NCBI RefSeq assembly: GCF_019655055.1
Contig: NZ_BPFA01000002.1
Span: forward strand, 124,001 to 188,000
Direction of reading: 5' to 3'
DNA: 64,000 nt
From: Shewanella sp. MBTL60-112-B2
GTDB lineage: Bacteria > Pseudomonadota > Gammaproteobacteria > Enterobacterales > Shewanellaceae
Part shown: piece by piece, positions 37,594 to 46,816 of the stretch
Numbering within the stretch: position 1 is the first letter of the stretch
How the letters are laid out: each line of letters begins with the position of its first letter
Position numbers and translations under genes: made by a program
The notes under the pieces: model-generated
The model's input: only the letters and a program-made list of their open reading frames with translations
Database searches by the model: none
Told to the model about the DNA's origin: nothing

Positions 37594-39321
37594 CTACTGA
37601 TTTTCTAACCAAGCTTGCTGATGATATTGATACAGCTGGCTTGAACCTAAAACATTGGGCTTAATCTTGGGCTTGTCCTGGTAAAAATTCCCCGGGAACT
37701 CAAAGGCTGCGTGGATTAAACCTAGGGTTAACCAAGGGTCATCAACGGGTAGTTGTTGCACACTTTGTAGCCTAGCGCGGGCACTTTTGCCACTTAAGGT
37801 AGCAATGCTCCAGCCCCATTCACCAAAACTGGGTACGTTATGGTGATACTGATCAACACTAAAGCCTGCAAGCTCTAAGGTCTTTGCTACCGAAATAAAG
37901 GCGTTTGGAGCGTGATAAGGTGACGTTGACTGTACAGTTAAGGCAGCGTCATTACTCATTAGTTCCTTGAGCTTTAAATAGAAAGCATCGGAGTAGAGCT
38001 TGTTCAGATCTGGGTGACTCGGGTCGGGCAGATCGACAATAATGGCGTCAAACTTCTCTTCCTTGGCTAATAACTTATCAACGCCATTAAAGGCATCTTC
38101 ATACATAATTCTTACACGAGGATCGTTGAGCGCATCTTGATTGAGCGCGAGTAATGCTCGGCTTAAATGCTCAGGCATATCGCTAGCGGGTTGCTTAAAC
38201 AGCTTAACTAATTCGCTGTCTAGATCCATCAGCGTCACTTGCTCAGGTTGCCATTGCAGTACCTGAGTTAAGCCTAAGCCGTCGCCGCCGCCAATGATCA
38301 ATACCTTGTCGTGACGAGCACTAGCTGCCATGGTTGGATGCACTAAAAATGAATGATAGATATGCTCGTCGCTGCTAGAAAACTGCAGTCGACCATTGAT
38401 ATAGAGCGAATGAACCGGGCCGAGGCCATTGCCTCTTAAACGCTCGGTAAAGGTCAGTTGCTGAAAGCGGGTCGCCTTGGCATAAACCACCTTGTCTTTA
38501 TAGAGTAGGTTATTAAAGCTCTGCTCCCATTGAGGGCCGTGCAAGGCGAGCAATACCAAAATGCCAGTAGCGATAAAGTGACCCACTAATAGCAGCTTTA
38601 CATGGCGTATTTGATGCCAGAAACGCCAGATAAAGATAAAGCCAGCCAGTAGGTTAAAGCTTGCGGTTAACGCTGCAGCCAGCTGAATATCAATGGCTAA
38701 CATAAAGCCAACCCAGATAGCCGCGCCAATACCAGCGCCTACATAGTCGGCGCCATAGATGGTACCCGCGTTATGCATCAGATGCGCTTCAGACAAGGCT
38801 TGACGAACACGGGCGATCAGCGGGATCTCCATACCTATCATCAGGCCGAGAAGTACGCCCCACACATAAGGCAGGTATTCACTCAGCTTTTGCAAGGTAC
38901 CAATAAAGCCGCCGTTGGGCAGTTGATCGGCGGGCAGGCCCAAGGTGTTGGCAATGATTAAAGGTAATTGCTGGCCAAAGCCGATTACCGCAGCGGTAAT
39001 TAAAATTGCCAGTGAACCACATAAGGCAACGCAAAGTTCCAACACGGCAAAGCCGGTAAAAGCACAGCGAATTTTACGGGCGGCAAAAGCGCCGAGTCCC
39101 ATGGAAACGATCATCAGACCGATCATGGTGTAAATTGCCGCTTCGAGGGCGCCTAGAATACGTCCGGCATAATGCGACAGTAAGTACTCATAAATCAGGC
39201 CGCAGCCCGCGAGTACGGCCATGATGCCGAGCAGTAACACATCGTCGAACCAGCCAAGTTTGCCTGATTCTATAGTTTGATTGCTAGATTCGGTAGTGGA
39301 GCTATTTGAGTCGGTTTGCAT
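37594..39321 (-). CDS. Membrane-anchored spermidine synthase-like aminopropyltransferase
   Basis: This 575-residue protein has an N-terminal membrane domain of about seven segments (roughly 28-260). A methyltransferase-fold aminopropyltransferase domain (about 290-520) follows, with the nucleotide motif IIGGGDGLGL, the acidic strand end VTLMDLDSEL, and VDLPDPSHPDLNKLYS. The family transfers aminopropyl groups from decarboxylated SAM, but the acceptor here is unknown. Such membrane enzymes are repeatedly found with PspA and DUF350. It begins 84 bp after the DUF350 gene, beyond a hairpin. Confidence 0.88.
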   Translation of the reverse strand: MQTDSNSSTTESSNQTIESGKLGWFDDVLLLGIMAVLAGCGLIYEYLLSHYAGRILGALEAAIYTMIGLMIVSMGLGAFAARKIRCAFTGFAVLELCVALCGSLAILITAAVIGFGQQLPLIIANTLGLPADQLPNGGFIGTLQKLSEYLPYVWGVLLGLMIGMEIPLIARVRQALSEAHLMHNAGTIYGADYVGAGIGAAIWVGFMLAIDIQLAAALTASFNLLAGFIFIWRFWHQIRHVKLLLVGHFIATGILVLLALHGPQWEQSFNNLLYKDKVVYAKATRFQQLTFTERLRGNGLGPVHSLYINGRLQFSSSDEHIYHSFLVHPTMAASARHDKVLIIGGGDGLGLTQVLQWQPEQVTLMDLDSELVKLFKQPASDMPEHLSRALLALNQDALNDPRVRIMYEDAFNGVDKLLAKEEKFDAIIVDLPDPSHPDLNKLYSDAFYLKLKELMSNDAALTVQSTSPYHAPNAFISVAKTLELAGFSVDQYHHNVPSFGEWGWSIATLSGKSARARLQSVQQLPVDDPWLTLGLIHAAFEFPGNFYQDKPKIKPNVLGSSQLYQYHQQAWLENQ

Positions 39322-39370
39322 TGAGTGTCTGTTGAATAGGTTGGGTCAGATAAAGAGTGGTCGCCAATAA

Positions 39371-39397
39371 AAAAGGGAGCGAGTTACGCTCCCTTTT
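39371..39397 (-). terminator. Terminator-like hairpin inside the PspA cluster
   Basis: AAAAGGGAGCG / CGCTCCCTTTT (11-bp perfect stem, 5-nt loop) lies between the DUF350 gene and the aminopropyltransferase gene. On the minus strand it ends in TTTTT. It could terminate or attenuate transcription within the cluster. Confidence 0.85.
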
Positions 39398-39404
39398 ACT
39401 TAGC

Positions 39405-40304
39405 TTAAGCCATTAAGGCTGCCAAGATAATTGCAATAGAGACGCTAATTGCCATCTCAACGAAAGCTAGGCCAATATTGTGCTGTTTCTCGACTTCTTC
39501 ACATAAGTTTATGTTGGCCAATACCAGCTTCTTGACCAGAGTGATAAGCAGCGATAGCGAAATTAGCATCACCACAGAGAAGATCAACCAGCCGATCAAG
39601 TTAGCCATATAAGCTTGTGGATCAAAGATAATGAAGTGACTCGCGGCATTGAAGCTAAAGGCCATGGCAAGCATATAGCCACTATGGCGAATGGCTAAGG
39701 CAACATGGCCCTGAGCGAAAGCATCTTGCATCGACTCGCCTTGGTTACGCTTAGCAAAACGATTTTCACGCGCACGAGTGAGTAGCACTAGCATCAGCTG
39801 TGAAATCGCAAAGGCGCTAAAGATAGCGATAAAGGTATAAACCGTTAGATCTTCAGCCCACATAAGTACTGAGCGGATAATGATGGCGGTAGCGATAGCG
39901 GCAGTGGCATCGACAATAGCAACCGAGAGATTGCCCTTAATAATTAGCGCGTTCTTATCGATATTATTGAGGGCAATTTTATCGTGTAAGAAACGGCCAA
40001 GTTTAATCAGTACTAGACCAAATAGGCCATAGGCCGACATGCCAATGGCTTCCACTAAGTACGACTCGGCGGCTTCACCGGTAATCGCGCCAGTTAATAC
40101 AATACCCAGTGCCATCACTGCACCTGCGGTACTAATACCGAAGGCAAAATTATCGTTTTCAGACAGTTCGTGACGGCTGTTGACCTTTACCGTCCATCCT
40201 TGCAGGTAGCGCATTAATGTAAGTAGCAGTACGGCGATAGTGATATCGATGCAAAGAATAATCATCAAATCAGGTGTGAGGCCGTAGTTTTCTAAAAATG
40301 TCAT
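39405..40304 (-). CDS. DUF350 membrane protein, duplicated form (YjfL-like)
   Basis: This 299-residue protein has about eight membrane segments, arranged as two DUF350 repeats of four (around 15-140 and 160-299). The repeat pattern includes ENDNFAFGISTAGAVMALGIV and GHVALAIRHSGYMLAMAFSF. Enteric YjfL is a single unit of about 130 residues, so this is a fused double copy. DUF350 is a standing neighbour of YjfJ-type PspA. It follows the lipoprotein gene by 13 bp. Confidence 0.85.
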   Translation of the reverse strand: MTFLENYGLTPDLMIILCIDITIAVLLLTLMRYLQGWTVKVNSRHELSENDNFAFGISTAGAVMALGIVLTGAITGEAAESYLVEAIGMSAYGLFGLVLIKLGRFLHDKIALNNIDKNALIIKGNLSVAIVDATAAIATAIIIRSVLMWAEDLTVYTFIAIFSAFAISQLMLVLLTRARENRFAKRNQGESMQDAFAQGHVALAIRHSGYMLAMAFSFNAASHFIIFDPQAYMANLIGWLIFSVVMLISLSLLITLVKKLVLANINLCEEVEKQHNIGLAFVEMAISVSIAIILAALMA

Positions 40305-40317
40305 AAGGGTTCCTTAA

Positions 40318-41277
40318 TTATTTGCCTCGGCGAACACCGCGAGTGGTACGACTGCTGGAATTTCGGAAGCTGCTGTCCTTGGAGTAGTTAGAGCGGAACT
40401 TGCTCTTGCTGCTCGTGGTGCGTCCTGTTGAACTGGCTTTTGGGGTACTGCTACTTTGTCTCGAAAGGCTGGTTGAGCCGGTACGCGACTTAGCATACGG
40501 GCTATCAAACTTACGTCCTTGAGAGCTAAACTGTTTTTTAGTGCGCTCATAGGTTTGTGTTTGAGCGCGAGCTTGCTTAGGTGAGGTATAGCGGTAGCGT
40601 CCCACATCGTTGTAGTAACTGTAGTTACGACGGCTCGACCATCTGTCATAGCCAATGGGGCCACGAGTCAGGTTAGAGAACATGGAATACATGCCATACC
40701 AAGCCCAAAACGACATGCCGTTAGAGCCTGTTTGCCAGCTACCGTAAGACGGGTTACCGACTAACTGACTGCCTGCGCCGAAGTCTTCCGCACCATTAGC
40801 AAGCGCTGCGGCTTCACGGCTAATGGAGTTAACTCGCGCCAGTGCACCATCTGACATATCCGCAACCACGTTGAGTGGGTCAGACAACATATCGTTGTAT
40901 AAACTTGGATCGGCTGCTTGATAGAGATTCTCAACTTCGGCTAATTGCTGATCGAGATCGACATAGTTAGCCGCATTTTGGCTGTCGGTTAAGCGCCGCG
41001 TTAAGGATGTAAACATCGGCCCGCGATTGGTGGCATCGGTCGCAAGCTCATTAAGCAAAGGGCTTAAATCGGGCTTTTGCTTTTCCAATACTTGCACGTA
41101 TTGTTTGAGCAAATTAGCGTTACGTACCTGACCGTCGTTAAGCATAGTGCTAAGAGTATCTAAGCGTTGCTGAGTGAGCTGCTGATACTTTGCAATTTGT
41201 TCTGGTCTATCATCGCCGCATCCAGCGAGGGCGAATACCATTAAGACGGTGAGAACGCGGATTAGCATTCCTGCCAT
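40318..41277 (-). CDS. Lipoprotein with low-complexity basic C-terminus
   Basis: This is a protein of about 319 residues. The start at 41277 (MAGMLIRVLTV) has GGAG 7 nt upstream and gives a clean lipoprotein signal with lipobox LAGC (Cys20). A longer frame from 41316 would spoil it. The N-terminal half is helical and acidic. The C-terminal third is rich in Ser, Arg, Lys and Tyr (RSSRRNYSYY, GSTSLSRQSSS, TTRGVRRGK). It is the first gene of the DUF350 unit. I do not recognise the family; enteric YjfM occupies a similar slot. Confidence 0.78.
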   Translation of the reverse strand: MAGMLIRVLTVLMVFALAGCGDDRPEQIAKYQQLTQQRLDTLSTMLNDGQVRNANLLKQYVQVLEKQKPDLSPLLNELATDATNRGPMFTSLTRRLTDSQNAANYVDLDQQLAEVENLYQAADPSLYNDMLSDPLNVVADMSDGALARVNSISREAAALANGAEDFGAGSQLVGNPSYGSWQTGSNGMSFWAWYGMYSMFSNLTRGPIGYDRWSSRRNYSYYNDVGRYRYTSPKQARAQTQTYERTKKQFSSQGRKFDSPYAKSRTGSTSLSRQSSSTPKASSTGRTTSSKSKFRSNYSKDSSFRNSSSRTTRGVRRGK

Positions 41278-41578
41278 AGTTTCTCCAAATTTGGTTATTT
41301 TACTCAAAGTGGCCAACCCATATTAGTCAATCCAAGGATATCTCGGCCCAAAAAACTGCTGCTATCTTAGCTCATTAAACCAGTTTTCACTTGCTGGAAC
41401 ATTGAATTCTCAAGAGAAATTATTTGGTCTTAGCGCAATTAGTATAGTATTGCCTATTAGAGCATAAAAATAGCAAGGATCCTGTTTTCATGGCTCAGTT
41501 AGAGACAAATGACTCAACTAGCCAACATCCTCGACCAGAACTGCTCACAATTAGTTACGCTCTATCTATATCATTAAC

Positions 41579-41591
41579 GACATAATATGTC
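41579..41591. promoter_or_regulatory. Third copy of the 13-bp palindrome, before glnE
   Basis: GACATAATATGTC is identical to the copy at 37550-37562. It lies 26 bp upstream of the glnE ATG and about 300 bp upstream of the divergent lipoprotein-DUF350 unit. It probably marks a shared regulator of the two halves of the cluster. Confidence 0.65.
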
Positions 41592-41617
41592 GATGTACAA
41601 AATTGTTAGGGATTATT

Positions 41618-44473
41618 ATGCGCACGGCTTCACTGGGTAATCAGCTTGTCAGCACGCAAATGGCTGCGGCAGCAGAACGATATTGGCAGCGCCTCAATGA
41701 CACTGTGGCCGAGTTAGTTTCTTCACTTACTATTGAGCAGCAACAGGAGCTTAAACAGGCATTTGCATTAAGTGACTTTATTGCTACCCAGCTGTGTCGA
41801 CATTCTCAATGGATCCCCGCACTCTTTGCCTCAGAGCTTGAGAATATAGAACGCCAAGAGTTTGAACATGAGCTAGCTGAGCTACTTGAAGCTATCAGCG
41901 ATGAAGAACAGGCCAAAAGAGTGTTACGTCAATATCGTAACCGGCAGATGGTGCGTATTGCTTGGCGTGACTTCTTTAATTACAGCGTATTAGAAGAGTC
42001 CTTATTAGATTTGTCAGCACTAGCCGAGGCGCTAGTCATAGCTGGGCGCGACTGGTTATATCGTGAGATGTGCGCGCAGCAAGGCACGCCAACCGACAGC
42101 CAGGGAAAACCACAAAAGTTACTTATTTTAGGAATGGGCAAGCTTGGTGGGCGTGAGCTTAACTTCTCATCCGATATTGACCTTATCTTTACCTTCCCTG
42201 AGCACGGTGAAACCGTTGGTGGCCGACGCTCGATAGAGAACCAGCAGTTCTTTATTCGCATGGGGCAGCGCTTAGTGAACCTACTAAATCAGGTCACGGT
42301 TGATGGATTTGTGTATCGGGTCGATATGCGGCTTCGACCATACGGTGAGAGCGGCCCCTTGGTGGTGAGTTTCAGCGGCCTTGAGGATTATTACCAAGAG
42401 CAGGGTCGAGATTGGGAGCGCTACGCCATGGTTAAGGCGAGGGCACTCGGCCCTTGGACGTCGGATTCAGATGAATTACACGATCTACTCAGACCTTTTG
42501 TTTACCGGCGCTACTTAGATTTTTCGGCGATAGAATCACTGCGTAAGATGAAGGGCTTAATCACCCAAGAGGTACGCCGTAGAAAGCTAACTGACAATAT
42601 AAAACTCGGCGCAGGCGGTATTCGTGAAGTCGAGTTCGTGGTGCAGAGTTTTCAGCTTATTCGCGGCGGACGTGAGCCCGCATTGCGTCAGCAGAGCCTT
42701 TTTGCCGCCATCGATACCTTGTACCAGATGGGGCAACTTGAATATTTGGCTGTGGATGAGCTTAAGAAAAGCTACGTCTTGCTGCGCCGAGTAGAAAATT
42801 TACTCCAGGCTATTAACGATGAGCAGACGCAAACCTTACCCAATGACGAGCTCAACTGGCAGCGCCTATGCCACGCTCTTAACGCCGATACTGAAATGGA
42901 TCTACGTGAGCAGATCGAGACCGCGATGAGACAGATCCATGGTCACTTTAATGATACCGTCGGCGGTAATAATATTGATGATCATAACGAGACCTGGACT
43001 CAGCAATTATGGAATGCTTATGAAGATGAGCACGCCATTGCCATATTAGAAGAGCAAGGCATAGATGATGAAAAGCTCTGGCCCTTGCTCAATAGCTGGC
43101 ACGAGACCGTGGTGCGCCGCACCATTGGCCCAAGAGGGCGCGAAACCTTAGACAAGTTGATGCCTAAGCTCTTATGTGAGCTCAGCAATATTCCACATCC
43201 TTCGAAAGCATTTGAGCAAGTCTCTAAAGTGCTAGATCAAATTCTGACTCGTACCACTTATCTGGAGCTTTTGTGTGAAAACCCAGGCGCGAGACAGCAA
43301 CTGGTCAGCCTGTGTCTTGTCAGCCCTTGGATTGCACAGCAGCTGGCCAAATTCCCTATGTTGCTCGATGAGCTGATAGATCCGGCGCAGCTATATGACA
43401 CCACCTCATTAGATGACTACAGCAGTGAGCTACGTCAATACCTACTTAGGGTGCCTGAGGATGATATGGAGCAGCAGATGGAAGCGCTGCGCCAGTTTAA
43501 GTTATCGCAGCAGCTAAAAATTGCCGCGGCCGATGTTACCGGGGTGCTGCCAGTGATGGAGGTGAGCGATCATTTAACCTTCTTAGCCGAAGCCATCATA
43601 GAGCAGGTGGTTCATCAGGCATGGGCGCAAGTAAGTGCTCGTCATGGAGTGCCTGAAAACCTAAAGGATAACGAGATGGGTTTTGCCGTTGTCGGCTACG
43701 GCAAGGCTGGCGGTATCGAGCTAGGTTACGGCTCAGACTTAGACCTAGTATTTTTGCACAATGGTAGTCAAGCCGGCCAGACCAACGGCGACAGAGCCAT
43801 AGACATTGGCCACTTCTACCTTAAACTTGCCCAGCGAGTGCTGCACTTGTTTTCAACCCGCACCAACTCCGGCGAACTTTATGAAGTCGACATGCGCTTA
43901 AGACCTTCTGGCGCCTCAGGGTTACTGGTAAGCGAGATAGAACACTTTGGTGAATATCAGCGAGATGAGGCCTGGACATGGGAGCATCAAGCCTTAGTTA
44001 GGGCACGTTTTATGTTTGGTGATATTTCACTTTCGAGCCGCTTCAATGAGCTTAGAGCCGAAGTGCTTGAGAGTCAGCGTGATATCGAAACTTTAGCCAA
44101 AGATGTTAGAGAGATGCGGCTTAAGATGCGCGATCATCTATTAAAGGTTGAAGAGAATATGTTCGATCTTAAGCAGAGCCGTGGTGGGATCGCCGATATA
44201 GAGTTTATTGCCCAGTACTTAGTCTTGGCCAACGCCAATGAGCATAAGGCGCTGTCTTTTTGGTCTGACAATGTGCGGATTTTCGCTGAGCTCGCCGAGC
44301 TTGAACTGTTACCGCTAGACAGTGCTCAGGCCTTGACGCAAGCCTATTGTCACCTACGTGATGAAAGCCATAGGTTAGTGCTGCAAGAAAAAAGAGCTGT
44401 GTTGCCGAACGATGTGGTTAAACCTCATACTCAGCGAGTGATTGAGATCTATCAAGCGATCTTAGGCGGGTGA
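41618..44473 (+). CDS. glnE: Glutamine synthetase adenylyltransferase/removase GlnE
   Basis: This protein of about 951 residues has two nucleotidyltransferase domains. The N-terminal deadenylylating one has [20 protein letters not shown], and the C-terminal adenylylating one has [21 protein letters not shown] regulatory helical region lies between them. It adds or removes AMP on glutamine synthetase according to PII state. I chose ATG at 41618 (TTAGGGA upstream) over an in-frame TTG at 41603. A terminator follows. Confidence 0.96.
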   Translation: MRTASLGNQLVSTQMAAAAERYWQRLNDTVAELVSSLTIEQQQELKQAFALSDFIATQLCRHSQWIPALFASELENIERQEFEHELAELLEAISDEEQAKRVLRQYRNRQMVRIAWRDFFNYSVLEESLLDLSALAEALVIAGRDWLYREMCAQQGTPTDSQGKPQKLLILGMGKLGGRELNFSSDIDLIFTFPEHGETVGGRRSIENQQFFIRMGQRLVNLLNQVTVDGFVYRVDMRLRPYGESGPLVVSFSGLEDYYQEQGRDWERYAMVKARALGPWTSDSDELHDLLRPFVYRRYLDFSAIESLRKMKGLITQEVRRRKLTDNIKLGAGGIREVEFVVQSFQLIRGGREPALRQQSLFAAIDTLYQMGQLEYLAVDELKKSYVLLRRVENLLQAINDEQTQTLPNDELNWQRLCHALNADTEMDLREQIETAMRQIHGHFNDTVGGNNIDDHNETWTQQLWNAYEDEHAIAILEEQGIDDEKLWPLLNSWHETVVRRTIGPRGRETLDKLMPKLLCELSNIPHPSKAFEQVSKVLDQILTRTTYLELLCENPGARQQLVSLCLVSPWIAQQLAKFPMLLDELIDPAQLYDTTSLDDYSSELRQYLLRVPEDDMEQQMEALRQFKLSQQLKIAAADVTGVLPVMEVSDHLTFLAEAIIEQVVHQAWAQVSARHGVPENLKDNEMGFAVVGYGKAGGIELGYGSDLDLVFLHNGSQAGQTNGDRAIDIGHFYLKLAQRVLHLFSTRTNSGELYEVDMRLRPSGASGLLVSEIEHFGEYQRDEAWTWEHQALVRARFMFGDISLSSRFNELRAEVLESQRDIETLAKDVREMRLKMRDHLLKVEENMFDLKQSRGGIADIEFIAQYLVLANANEHKALSFWSDNVRIFAELAELELLPLDSAQALTQAYCHLRDESHRLVLQEKRAVLPNDVVKPHTQRVIEIYQAILGG

Positions 44474-44555
44474 TGAACTTGTCATCCGATTATGATTTTT
44501 AAGTATGAGTATGAGCGTATAGCATGGGTATAACAGTATAATCATGACCGCTTTT

Positions 44556-44588
44556 AAAGCCTCTTAGGTTTAATCTAAGAGGCTTTTT
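44556..44588 (+). terminator. Terminator after glnE
   Basis: AAGCCTCTTAG / CTAAGAGGCTT with a 7-nt loop followed by TTTT at about 44558-44590, 85 bp after the stop codon. Confidence 0.88.
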
Positions 44589-44806
44589 TGTTTACTACAG
44601 CTAGGGATTTTAGTGCAAAGCGGCAAGCAAAATGCGTTGCAAATTCATTCGCAGAGCTAAAGGGGATTTTAAAAGGTAGCCCCAAGCGAAATGAGACCTT
44701 ATTAACTAATTGAATCCAAGTGTGAAAGCCAATTTCATTTTTTGCTATACCGATGTGGTTTGTTCTATGCATCAGTCTGTTTATTGTTTATCGGCTCGAG
44801 CTCATT

Positions 44807-45541
44807 ATGAATTCTCTCAAACAGACAAGTCGCTATACCAACTTCAACGATAGCTTAACTGGCATGAAGATCTTTAAAGATCTGTCGTTAAAAGGTCTTA
44901 ACAGTTACAAAGGGAGCAACAGGAACACTAAACGCCGTCTCTGCCATGACTTTCCTGTTTACTGGATAGTATTACTCTGTCTGCTGCTGTTTATCAATGA
45001 TGCAATAGCAGAGCCCAAATTAGATTTAGCAACCGAATTTGAGCAAGAGCCAATCGTGCTAACTAAGCTAAAGGCTAATTTGATACAAGCTGAGCAAGAC
45101 GGCGTTAGCCTGATCATTGTCGATAGTTCGCTAGAGCAGATAGAGGCATTATTGTCTGGCTTTAGAGGGGAGGTGCATCTTCTGACCTTAGAAGAAAATA
45201 CGGAACCTTTTGAACAGATAAACCAAGTGTTAGCCGATGAGCCGCCATACTCACATGTGAGTATCATCGCTAAGACTTCAAGCTCAGCAATATATCTAGG
45301 CGGGCGCTGGATTGATAAACATTACTTACTTGAACATCAACATAGTTTAGCGATATTTGCCCGACAATTTGCCAACGGAAGCCCGCTTTCGCTATATACC
45401 ACTAACTTGACTGCAAGCCATGCTGGCGGCCAATTTATAGGATTATTTGAAAAGCTGACGCAGATGAACGTAGATGTTATTTATATGCAAGGTCAGCGAT
45501 ATGAGCCGCTATGGGTACAGCGAGTTCAATATGATTTTTAA
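44807..45541 (+). CDS. Stand-alone DUF4347 protein
   Basis: This is a protein of about 244 residues. After a basic N-terminus there is one hydrophobic segment ending IAEPKLDLA (an internal signal or anchor). A DUF4347-like domain follows: LIIVDSSLEQIEALLSGF, EVHLLTLEENTEPFEQINQVL and SHVSIIAKTSSSAIYLGG. DUF4347 is usually found at the N-terminus of giant repeat adhesins; here it stands alone. The start at 44807 avoids a hydrophobic extension from 44753. No adhesin gene follows. Confidence 0.7.
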   Translation: MNSLKQTSRYTNFNDSLTGMKIFKDLSLKGLNSYKGSNRNTKRRLCHDFPVYWIVLLCLLLFINDAIAEPKLDLATEFEQEPIVLTKLKANLIQAEQDGVSLIIVDSSLEQIEALLSGFRGEVHLLTLEENTEPFEQINQVLADEPPYSHVSIIAKTSSSAIYLGGRWIDKHYLLEHQHSLAIFARQFANGSPLSLYTTNLTASHAGGQFIGLFEKLTQMNVDVIYMQGQRYEPLWVQRVQYDF

Positions 45542-45775
45542 GTTTTAACTCAAGCCTCTATCCCTAACCCACTATCGAATTGCTTCATCGAAGATTTATT
45601 AGTGCTAATACAGTGTCTAATTAAGGGGTAACAACAACCCTGATATAGGAATAGGCTCTGATACGTTTTGTATCAAATTTTCGACAAAATCTGCTTTGAG
45701 GTTAATCGTTTCCTGCTTACTATCTGCACTAGTGTATCCCGCTGTTGTAAAAGGGATTAATTCGAGGATAGTTTG

Positions 45776-46195
45776 ATGACTTCTGTCAGTAATAGTGTCA
45801 CTGCGGGGATAAATGCTGCGGCAGCAAATGTTGTCGGTAATTCGCAGGTAAATACCGCAGCGAATGCACCCGCTACATCCGCCGCTCTTACTGCGAGCTC
45901 TACAGCGACTCAAGCTGCGCCTTTACCCAATGTGGGTGCCAGCACTAATGTGGCTATCTCTGCGGGAGCCCAGCAAAAACTGGCCGATGAGCAGACTGCA
46001 GCGAAAGCCAGCACAGCTTCTCCTGAAATAGCTAAAGCCGAAGAGGAAGATGGCGATTTTGAATCCTTTGTCTTTGGGGCTTTAGGACTCGATCATCCAG
46101 AAGAAATCGACGAGAACGGCGACCCATCGTATTCGGCAGGCCAATATGTTAAGGCCGCAGCGACGGTGGGTGGCATGATTGCGATGTTTATTTAG
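45776..46195 (+). CDS. Small Ala/Ser/Thr-rich protein of unknown function
   Basis: This 139-residue protein has a low-complexity N-terminal two thirds rich in Ala, Asn, Ser and Thr. An acidic patch follows (EEEDGDFESFVFGALGLDHPEEIDENGD, described in part), and the C-terminus is hydrophobic (AATVGGMIAMFI). It has no signal peptide. GAGGA stands 8 nt upstream of ATG 45776. A terminator follows at once, supporting a real gene. I do not recognise it. Confidence 0.65.
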   Translation: MTSVSNSVTAGINAAAANVVGNSQVNTAANAPATSAALTASSTATQAAPLPNVGASTNVAISAGAQQKLADEQTAAKASTASPEIAKAEEEDGDFESFVFGALGLDHPEEIDENGDPSYSAGQYVKAAATVGGMIAMFI

Positions 46196-46204
46196 AGTTT
46201 ATCT

Positions 46205-46228
46205 AACTATCTGCTTGAGATAGTTTTT
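46205..46228 (+). terminator. Terminator after the Ala-rich gene
   Basis: AACTATCT / AGATAGTT, 5-nt loop, followed by TTT on the plus strand, 9 bp after the stop codon. Confidence 0.85.
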
Positions 46229-46244
46229 ATCGCTTTTTCTAGCA

Positions 46245-46437
46245 GTTAGACTGCGTCTAACAACTCAATCAAGCTCCGCTTGATAAAGGTCGTGGCTTTG
46301 CCACATATCAGGCTACGCCTGACCTCTAAGTTAGACTTCGTCTAACAACTAACGTCGTGGCGCTTCGCCCACACCCGAGCCAAGGGGGAAAGCGCTTGTC
46401 CCCCTTAACAAACCCTCAGCGCCCCGACGAAGTTGTT
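46245..46437. repeat. Chain of short hairpins with attC-like core pairs
   Basis: In order: GTTAGAC-TGC-GTCTAAC (46245-46261), ATCAAGC-TCC-GCTTGAT (46268-46284), GTGGC-TTT-GCCAC (46292-46304), TCAGGC-TAC-GCCTGA (46308-46322) and GTTAGAC-TTC-GTCTAAC (46330-46346). Next are GTGGCG-CTT-CGCCCAC with a bulge (46357-46372) and AAGGGGG / CCCCCTT (46382-46406) enclosing AAGCGCTT. A longer stem joins 46344-46363 with 46419-46437. Most loops are three bases. GTTAGAC fits the integron core consensus GTTRRRY and GTCTAAC its complement. No gene is present. Confidence 0.75.
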
Positions 46438-46615
46438 GATCCTCACTCATTTTCGAAAATCGCTATCGCCTCATATTCGCCGTCCATGGCTCACCTAAGG
46501 CTATCTCGTCATCCATGACTCGCTCACGCGATTTTCTTCAATAACCTCGGCAACTTCGATGGGGAATGGTGTTTTCTGTGAGGTTTGTAGAAAGTTCAAC
46601 CTGACCCCACTTTTG
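46428..46615. repeat. Nested inverted repeats and CTGACCCC motif, non-coding
   Basis: CGAAGTTG (46428-46435) pairs with CAACTTCG (46551-46558). GAAAATCGC (46455-46463) pairs with GCGATTTTC (46528-46536). ATTTTCGAAAAT at 46449-46460 is itself palindromic. Then GTTCAACCTGACCCCACTTTT (46594-46614) resembles the CTGACCCC motif often seen beside REP-associated transposase elements. No transposase is present. The remainder to 46768 is AT-rich without a visible feature. Confidence 0.6.
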
Positions 46616-46816
46616 AATAATCACCAATTACTTTCGATTCAATATCAACATCAATATCAATGCTCGCTTTGCTCATTTTTGTGTGCATTTATCCAGTAAT
46701 ACAAAGGTAGAGTGCTTATAAATCAATAGCTTTTCATCAGTGAAAATTAAATAATAGGTTTATTAAATGCGCTTGCGCGTTTTGCCGAATACGTGCGTAT
46801 GCGCATTATACAAATG

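Noticed and set aside
40314..40664. Frame overlapping the lipoprotein gene C-terminus
   Set aside because: Shadow of the low-complexity Ser/Arg-rich coding region.
41603..41617. TTG as the glnE start
   Set aside because: The ATG at 41618 has a good ribosome site and matches the start of the family.
45617..45913. Minus-strand frame over the Ala-rich gene start
   Set aside because: It has no ribosome site and overlaps a gene with a good ribosome site and terminator.
46769..46815. attC of a preceding cassette (ATGCGC...GCGCAT stem before GTTAGAT)
   Set aside because: There is a palindromic stem, but no R''-like box with AAC upstream. It may be a degraded attC or unrelated, so it is not listed as a site.
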